This document shows, one piece after another, positions 57,101 through 64,000 of a stretch of 64,000 nt of DNA (position 1 is the first letter of the stretch; every line of letters begins with the position of its first letter). The translations under genes were made by a program, and so were the position numbers. The stretch covers positions 9,900,356 to 9,964,355 of the forward strand of contig OX439036.1 in the NCBI GenBank assembly GCA_949317995.1. The letters are read 5' to 3'. The stretch is from Acholoe squamosa. Lineage: Eukaryota; Annelida; Polychaeta; Phyllodocida; Polynoidae. The notes under the pieces were generated by a model. The model searched no databases and was not told where the DNA came from. It saw nothing but the letters and a program-made list of their open reading frames with translations.

Positions 57101-58390
57101 CTGCCTGGCACCATTCATCAGGGAGAACCTGCCACACGTCAAGGTGGTCCATTGTGCTTCTCACTCACCCTCCAGCCAGTATCGGAACATCTCGGTGTTC
57201 TCGATACTCGTACGCCACACCAAACTACTTGATGGACTTCGGGCAACATGGACCTACTTCAAGGCAGACCATGGAAAGGGCCCCTGCAATGGCGTCGGAG
57301 CTGCTGCAGAGCGCAAAACATCATCAAACGCAACAAGGAAGGACATCCCGTCATCAATAATGTAAAGGAGTTCGCGGCTGAAGGTAACACACTTGAAGGC
57401 CACGTTCGCTACATCAATGTCCCTCTGCAGGATGTCACCTCCGCCCGCCTCACTCTCAGTGGTAGCAGACAAGTTAGTAGAGGGCACCATGAGTGTCCAT
57501 GCTGCCATGGTCAAACAGGAAGGAAGGTCACTTGCTATCCATGACAAATCCTGTTTTGACCCCTGCTGCTGGGTCGACCTTAGGTCTGTGACTGGCTGCT
57601 CTAGATGGATTGAGCATGAGCTGGATTTCACCAAGAAAAAGAAGCCTCCCCCACCAAAGCAATTACGGCAGAAGAAAACGCGGCCTGCCAGTGTCCCTGC
57701 TGAGGTGGATGACGCGGATGCCAGCACTTGTCCCCTCGCCAAAGCAAGCCCTGGTTCAGATGAAAACCCGGCCTGCCAGGGCCTCTGCTATGGCATATGG
57801 CGACCCTGATTATGATCCTGTTATGCGCACCACTGTCTGCAAGTGCACCAGGGACGGCTCACCAGTCATGGCACGTAAGCGCACTCGAAGTGACCGGGTG
57901 CCAACTCCTGCCACGGCAGGAGAACGTCGCCATGGTGCCGCAGGAAAGCATGCCGCGGAGCGTGCCAACGCCGTTCCTACAACCAAGCGAGCACGACAGG
58001 ATCCACCAACCTAGACCCTCCCTCAGGAGGATGTACAACCAACGAACAGTGTAGGGAAGTTGGTGCTGATGCAGGATGAGTACCATGTAGGTGACCTCCT
58101 TATCACTGCCAGCCTGGCCAGTACCAGCTCAAAAGTAAAGTGGCTTATAGGTAAGGTGGTAGCAGTGGACAATGGCTTCTGCACTACATGCTGCGCTACA
58201 TGGCGTCGGACAAGAGGCGCTTCAACTGGGGGAAGGAGATCATCCCAGCTAGCGCCCACCCCCTCAACGTTCTCTGCCCAAGCCAAGTTGTTATGGCAAC
58301 ACTGAGAACGCTGTCTACAAACTCGATCCCCTCACCATCCAACTGGCGGATCTGAAGCTTCTCAAGTACCGCAGCGAGTGCACTGGCTAG
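54134..58390 (+). pseudogene. Transposase-like gene of an unnamed animal family, broken
   Basis: Exon-like blocks at 54137-54426, 54652-54960, 55131-55365 and 55861-58390 have AG/GT borders, but the protein frame changes many times. Early blocks are basic (KRQADSKKKCDALRCKEDKS) and Ala/Pro/Lys-rich. The last block has VSRSLFYSIRKNCLPWFIPL, a Cys-x-Cys-x(2)-His motif (LCLCQKHQN), QMDFAENWM (about 56952), a CASHSPSSQYRN segment (about 57150-57187) and HGKGPCNGVGAA (about 57268-57303). From memory, related animal proteins read SDG-x-SSQY-x-N and CDG-x-G there, so two likely acidic residues are replaced. A C-terminal VGDLLI...VKWLIGKVVAV segment (58078 onward) resembles small beta-barrel tails of such proteins. 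Function and family name are uncertain. Confidence 0.65.
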
Positions 58391-58454
58391 ATGTGATTAA
58401 TCCAGCTTATCACCAGTTTAACTTTGCCCACTATAACTTAATATTATTTAAAGT

Positions 58455-58876
58455 GTTAGTAGACCTATTTGGCTAGTTATTAAAGCCTTGTATGGTATTC
58501 CCAGATAGCATTTTGTCTCCTCCAAGTGGGGTTGATGTTGGAAATATGCTGAAAAATTCAACAAATTTATTTTCCGTGTGCCAGGTTGTTAACATAATTA
58601 TTGGTAGATACTGTACAGTTATTGGTTTTATTCAACAGCCCAAAAGGTCTACTAACTGTGTATGTAATATCATTATGATATTTGAAGTTCAGGTGGCTCT
58701 AAGCTGATATAAACTTTTATACATCAAGTGTTAAGGGGCGTGATGAAACAAACTCATGTCATCTAATGTCTTCTCAGGGATCACTTTTAATATTCCTGAG
58801 GTAATCTAATTTTGATCAAACCATTAGTAGACCTTTTTGGCTAGTAATTAAAGCCTTGTATGGTATTCTAAGACAG
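58455..58876. repeat. Direct repeat pair near the end of the transposase-like locus
   Basis: TAGTAGACCTATTTGGCTAG through GTATGGTATTC (58455-58502) recurs with few changes at about 58826-58872. The DNA between holds no exon. Confidence 0.8.
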
Positions 58877-59378
58877 ATTTTTGAGCCACTGACATCAAAG
58901 TTAACATTATGTGCACAAAATTTTAGAAAAATCTCAATCTCCACTGTACGAGATATTGAATAATTTTGGAACTTTTCAAGCCTCAGTTCTACATTTTGGT
59001 ATACACTTTCTAGGGTATTGTACTAGTTGGGACCTGACATTTGGTAAGGATAGCATGCTTTTTGAAGGTGTAGTGCTGAAAATAATGTTTCATTAATGGC
59101 ATAATTAATAGATTTCATTGTTTTACGCCGCGTGCGATAAAAAAACTGATCCCCTGGGAGTTAATGACTTGAATGAACCTGGCATGTTCACCCCCTGACC
59201 CCCAAAGCTGGGGCAGTACACAGTAATCACCCATATGACAGTTCCTTTGTAGCTGCATCCACTGATTAGTGATTCCAGTGATGTGTTATGGTGTAGTAAG
59301 GTATAAAAGAGTAACAGTTGCTTAGAAACAATAAATTTGATTGCTCTTATTTGCGTATCTAAATCTTTGAGTGGTGTT

Positions 59379-59428
59379 GTGGTGTTGTGGTCATGGTAAA
59401 GACACCTTCACCATGACCACAACACCAC
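59379..59428. repeat. Perfect 19-bp hairpin
   Basis: GTGGTGTTGTGGTCATGGT pairs exactly with 59410-59428 across a 12-base loop. It is immediately preceded by another GTGGTGTTGT, so the left arm is part of a short tandem repeat. Confidence 0.9.
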
Positions 59429-60095
59429 TTCGGATGTTTGTATATGGTAACAAGCAATTTCTTCCATGTGGCAATTACTTAGATATATTATGCTTTAGTA
59501 CAAAAGGATGTAAGGTGAGAACTACATTTGAATTCTGTGCCCCCCATCTTAGTACATCCAATCGGTGGAATTTGGTGTTGTTGAATAAATGTTTAGAGCA
59601 TTTATTTAGAGCATGGTTTTTGCAGCTTACGTGATGATATTCAAAGTGTCCAAAGTATGTGTCATGTACCACCCTCAGCTGGTCAGTCAAGGATGCCCAG
59701 AAGATTATGTGAGCTTATACCACGCTTTGGGTACTTCCGCTGGTTTTATATGCAGTTTAGCCGTCCGTTATTCTGGATATACCACACATGTGCATTTTTG
59801 GAATTTTTGGTATAAACTTTTTCGAGGTCAAGTTGGACTTATTTTTGGAAATGCTGGCGGACATACAAATTCAGTCTCGCCATTGTTTCAATGTGAAAAA
59901 TCGCCACATTCCCACCCGCCTCCTTGTCCGACGAAAGTGTGTCAGTGGCCCGGATGTAGATATAGGTCAAGGAACAAAAACAATGCCTTCGCACAGACTG
60001 TCCCGGTCCGTATTGCTTGCACTTACAAAATATCTTCTCCTGGCTATATTCTGTGGATATCATGGAAGAAATTAATACAAAATGGAACCTATTAG

Positions 60096-60204
60096 GTGAT
60101 GGATATCCGGGCCCACGGCTGTACATGCTGTATATACCCTCACCGCTGCGCGGCTCGGGTATATACAGCATGTACAGCCCTAGGGCCCCGATATCCATCA
60201 TCTA
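60096..60204. repeat. Hairpin element with GC-rich self-pairing tip
   Basis: Arms of about 44 bp (CTGTACATGCTGTATATACC pairs perfectly) flank the tip TCACCGCTGCGCGGCTC. Read on the minus strand the tip is GAGCCGCGCAGCGGTGA, the same design as the other three hairpin elements. Confidence 0.85.
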
Positions 60205-61961
60205 TTAGCTTAATATGTAGTAGATAGAGCATGGGTTAAATCTGAAGATATATCTGGTGTTATAGACTGGGATATATCAGGCATTATAGACCATGCATAT
60301 ATCCTCCTTGTGAGATATAATCCTTAGATGCATGACATGGCCTTAAGTAAACGCAGGCAGACCCAAGGTACCTTTTCCAACCAATATAGCATGTAGCCTA
60401 TTGAATACACATAAATAGGTGATAGGACAGGGGAAGCTATGAAGGTAATTCTAAATCCATTTCCAATTAACTAGGTACTACAATCCCTGGTGTTAGACTT
60501 TCTATCTATGGACTCTGAGGGTCTTTAAAACTTAAAGTTTGTCTTGGGCAGTTTGGGTTGCAGACCAAATTATATATGATCCTACACTTAAATTTGCAAA
60601 TCCAACTCAATCATTTTTCATTCTATTCATAGATACAATCAGAGATTATTCTGACCAAGCTTTATAAAGAGCCACCCAGGACACCAAGTCTGTTGGTATC
60701 TCCCCAATCAATATCCAATAATATATAATATGACTGTATTAATAAAGGTATCCTTTTTGCAGCAGCAACACCTGTGTCATTATGAAATGGCCAATCAGTG
60801 AACAAAGCCCATAGCAATGACCAAACAACACCAATTACCTCCTTGGATTTGATTTATTTAGGGGGAGGGGACCTCAGAATTTTCTGACAGGACAGATAAT
60901 GTTGTTGTCACTGTACATTCTTGTATACTACGGCAAATTTTTAAATACTTTGATATTGCTAGGCAAGGAATGGGCTGTTGTTATGCACAAACACCCTTGA
61001 TTTCCAGCGATCATCACTATTAGATTTCTTAGAGTCAATACCATGAGGTAACATGGCCGGTAACATGCTAAGTAAGAGGCTTAAATGTATATGTTGCTGT
61101 ACCATAGTATGGTACATTGAATAAGAATACACTGTTGCTAGGCAAGAAAATGGCTGTTGCTATGCATGGATACAGTTTGCATCCAACTATGATGACCCCT
61201 CACATGTCTACATATGTATATTGCTGTACATGTTTGCATATAAGGGCTTGCTATGCAGATTTGCTGTTGCTAATCAACCACCTATCCTAGCAAAAAGCTA
61301 TGACTACCAAAAGATTCCTTGGGTCTCATTTAGTGGGGGGGTAGGTATGGTTTCCATCTATCTTAAACTAGTATTTATGTCATTGCAAATGGGACTTTCA
61401 TCATTTGGTGGCCATATAGGATTATGTCATGTTTTTTGATGATGCGCACCCAGGGGATATCAGGACTTTTTACAGGTGAAAACTGGTACGAAGTTGAATC
61501 ATTCCTGAAAGTTTCAGCTTTACTTTATTTTATTCCTGGCAAAAGCTAAATGTCCTGGCCAATTTGTCCCAACGTACAATCTTCTATATCACAGAATTAT
61601 TACTTTGCTGGCCTTGTCTATTATTAGGATATTTGTACAACTAAAATGCACCTGTCACTGATCCCTTGTTTGCAATCCTACTCCAAATAATGTACCCCAT
61701 CATCTACATGGTCCAATATTCTCTCCTATGCAACATAATTACAATTGAATATATACATGGGGATTGAATCTGCATCCCAAGCTAGTGCACACCAAGCACA
61801 TTACGTAACTTTTAAGCAATCTTTATGTAAAAGTCATCAGTCTTACATAAAAGTGATGTAAATTGCATCGTGTGTGCTAGCTATGTCTGGTGGACCTTAA
61901 GTCAACTACCCACCAGGAGTTGGTCGGTAAAGACATAATGCTGCTCTCTATCTTATTACAG
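60205..61961. other. Unassigned AT-rich sequence
   Basis: No exon, repeat or element was recognised. TTGCTAGGCAAG occurs at about 60956 and 61134 in similar context (then ATGGGCTGTTGTTATGC / ATGGCTGTTGCTATGC), indicating an old local duplication. Confidence 0.5.
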
Positions 61962-62081
61962 TATCTGACCATTGGTACAAGGAAGATAAAGCACTTGACT
62001 ATGTGGGTCATGTATCTGCTGAGAATAATGGCCGGCCATGTCTACGCTGGGATGAACAAGCACTCCCTGTTTTTCACACAG
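61962..62081 (+). CDS. Kringle half-exon 1, first Cys replaced by Trp
   Basis: Bounded by a TTATTACAG acceptor and GTTAGA donor, phase 1 on both sides, 120 nt, exactly like exon 7 of the minus-strand gene. It reads SDHWYKEDKALDYVG and GRPCLRWDEQALPVFHT. The Cys of SDPCYHMDKALDYMG is Trp here. No signal or Cys-rich exon was found upstream, so the gene is incomplete or its other exons lie further away. Confidence 0.75.
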
Positions 62082-62150
62082 GTTAGAGAAATTTTCTTGG
62101 AGATTGATGTGAGATCAATACTTTGGTCATTTTCTGATGGGAAATAAACA

Positions 62151-63058
62151 TTTAAGATATCTCCTAGGTCAAATTAGTATGGTCTTTTGGATTCTTCATA
62201 ATGATCTATTCAGAATTCACTCTGTATTACATTTATAATACTGAAAAGCAACGAAGCAATGTCTACAGCTAATCACATTCTAATGGCAAGAAGGCTATGT
62301 TTGATATCAATTGATGGCTGAATGTGTTGGTCTTTCCTGAGCATATTTATGTGCACCAGACTGACACAAAGGGTCAAATAAATGAGAGTCTTTATGAAAT
62401 TTGAGCCATTGATTTGAAATATAGCAAACTTTACAGCATTGCAGTGTTATTACAGTGAATCGCCAGCTGAAGCTCAGGGCTACTGCCTGAATATGGATGA
62501 GGGTCCGTGGCCTCGGTGTAATGTGGCAGGATCTTGGGGATATTGCCCACTGCCTCCACACTGTGATGGTATAGTACCAACTTATGAAATCAATATCTTC
62601 AAACTACAGACCCTGAGTTTGTGAATGAACTTTAAGCAGCAGGTAGATTCTGAAAAATCTGCCATTCCATACTACTCTCTGTATATCATCTTGTATACGC
62701 CACACCAACAACACTGTATACAAGATGATATACAGAGAGTAGTATGGAATGGCAGATTTTTCAGAATCTACCTGCTGCTTAAAGTTCATCCGCAAACTCA
62801 GGGCTCAAATTTCATAAAGACTCTCATTTATTTGACCCTTTGTGTCAGTCTGGTGCACATAAATATGCTCAGGAGAGACCAACACATTCACCCACCAATG
62901 GATATCAAACATAGCCTTCTTGCCATTAGAATGTGATTAGCTGTAGACATTGCTTCGTTGCTTTTCAGTATTATAAATGTAATACAGAGTGAATTCTGAA
63001 TAGATCATTATGAAGAATCCAAAAGACCATAATAATTTGACCTAGGAGATATCTTAAA
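62151..63058. repeat. 343-bp inverted repeat with exon-bearing insert in one arm
   Basis: The left arm (62151-62698) and right arm (62716-63058) are reverse complements with a small number of mismatches across a 17-base spacer. The left arm holds an extra 205 bp (about 62408-62612) that contains the kringle half-exon. Without it both arms are exactly 343 bp. Confidence 0.9.
62437..62624 (+). CDS. Kringle half-exon 2 with an added Cys
   Basis: Behind the AACTTTACAG acceptor the phase-1 frame gives ALQCYYSESPAEAQGYCLNM, DEGPWPRC, GSWGYC and PLPPHC, i.e. kringle cysteines 3-6 plus one extra Cys near the start, then a short tail ending in TGA at 62622-62624. Together with 61962-62081 it forms one kringle. 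It lies within the left arm of an inverted repeat whose right arm lacks exactly this segment. Confidence 0.75.
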
Positions 63059-63230
63059 GGTCAATGGCTTAATTTCCAAGTTAAGGACAGTGCTATTTAT
63101 GCACAGAATTTATGCAGTGTTTTGAGGTAGAGGACCATTTCAATAAACTAAGAATGAATCACAGCTGAAACGATCACCAATTCATGGAGTGTGTTACAAC
63201 ATATTGTTGACATATAAATGATTTCTGTAT

Positions 63231-63263
63231 CAGCATCCACATGTGGTTGTGGTGTTGATGCTG
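63231..63263 (+). repeat. CAGCATCCAC hairpin 3' of the plus-strand kringle exon
   Basis: CAGCATCCACATGTGG then a G/T-rich stretch and TTGATGCTG, oriented relative to the kringle exon as at 22512-22544. It is followed 35 bases later by AATAAA. Confidence 0.65.
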
Positions 63264-63297
63264 ACAACCAAACCAACCAGCAGCTTCTTGGAGAAAG

Positions 63298-63303
63298 AAT
63301 AAA
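63298..63303 (+). terminator. Possible polyadenylation signal AATAAA
   Basis: AATAAA lies 34 bases after the conserved hairpin and about 670 bases after the plus-strand kringle stop, so it could end that transcript. The hexamer is common in AT-rich DNA, hence low confidence. Confidence 0.35.
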
Positions 63304-64000
63304 GGTCTCAGGGTGCAGTTATGGCTGGATAATGCACGGGGGTTATCTGGAGGCCGAAATAATGAGATAAGACAAATAAACCCTGCACAAAATTTCGAAG
63401 CTTTACCTAAGTCATGTTTTTAGAAACTGTCCTTTGGCTTAAATAAGTGTTCTTTTGGGTTGCCATGGAAATGACAATTCCTGTCGGAAATTACTGATAA
63501 TTCTGAAATGAGATCATATTATGTGACCATTTATGCCCTACATGAATGGTCAAAGCTTTACCTATAATGATTCCAGAGATACGCACCATCCTAGATGTAG
63601 GGCAACAGGACTTTGGCCATCTATCCCTTCAGTGAAGGTCAAAATCTATACAAGTAGCAAATTCCTTAGTAGTATGTATTTTGGGACAGGGGACAGGGAC
63701 AATACGTACGCAAACCTATGAGGACAAGTTTTGGAAACATTGAACCTAGAACTATTGGATACAACATTTTACTTCAATTTCTATCAATTTTACCTCTATA
63801 CATTGTCTTCTTTTTATGTGTCACTCAGGTGTCCTACATGTAGGCCAGTAGGGTTATGTGGGTTAATAGTTTTGCCAGAATAAAATAATAGAGGTTGAGA
63901 TATTCATTCCTATTTACTTGAAAAAAAAATCACAACAAATTTTATTCTTCAAAACTCGATAGTAGCATGGGACCCACAATTTATTTTTCAAATTACATTT
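63304..64000. other. Unassigned sequence
   Basis: No exon or element recognised on either strand. Confidence 0.5.

Noticed and set aside
59613-60201. Overlapping open frames of 95-160 codons on both strands
   Set aside because: No recognised motif, and the right part lies in a hairpin element whose symmetry opens frames on both strands.

Overview
The window looks like a piece of an invertebrate animal nuclear genome. It is AT-rich and intron-rich, with GT-AG exons, kringle-coding exons, an exon resembling a rhodopsin-type receptor, and a dense, nested load of transposable elements. Kringle arrays together with Ty3/Gypsy, several non-LTR lineages, foldback elements and tRNA-derived SINEs suit a marine invertebrate, perhaps a deuterostome such as a lancelet, hemichordate or echinoderm. 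No sequence here settles the species. There are no prokaryotic operons, CRISPR arrays or rRNA genes.

Layout. 1-8248: minus-strand Ty3/Gypsy retrotransposon (5' LTR, tRNA-Leu-like primer site, long repeat-bearing leader, gag, a canonical -1 frameshift heptamer, pol running off the left edge). It sits inside a decayed non-LTR element (8249-10460). 10461-14916: first copy of a segmental duplication. 14917-22500: mostly unassigned, with a Harbinger-like MITE and a GC-richer patch (18.6-21.3 kb) holding weak exon candidates. 23331-28363: the best host gene, an eight-exon minus-strand gene for a secreted protein with a signal peptide and three [short Cys module + kringle] units; all exon phases agree and the coding length is divisible by three. 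28758-37380: second copy of the duplication, split by a nearly intact 4.1 kb non-LTR element (one premature stop). A damaged kringle exon lies at 37.4 kb. 37.6-44.5 kb: tandem repeats, MITEs and a frameshifted receptor-like exon. 44948-47021: a foldback-type transposon with long inverted arms made of tandem subrepeats and a 9-bp target duplication. 48-53 kb: hairpin elements, SINEs, and a satellite-like repeat split by a third non-LTR element. 54134-58390: a broken multi-exon transposase-like gene. 60-64 kb: a hairpin element and a second, plus-strand kringle fragment with altered cysteines, part of which lies in one arm of a 343-bp inverted repeat.

Two processes stand out. First, kringle loci have been duplicated and partly destroyed (23-28 kb intact, 37.4 kb and 62 kb fragments), and a short hairpin has been kept downstream of their last exon. 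Second, elements have inserted into one another, and uninterrupted paralogous copies in the same window give the pre-insertion sites. All calls rest on reading the sequence by eye; identities and family names were not checked by database search.
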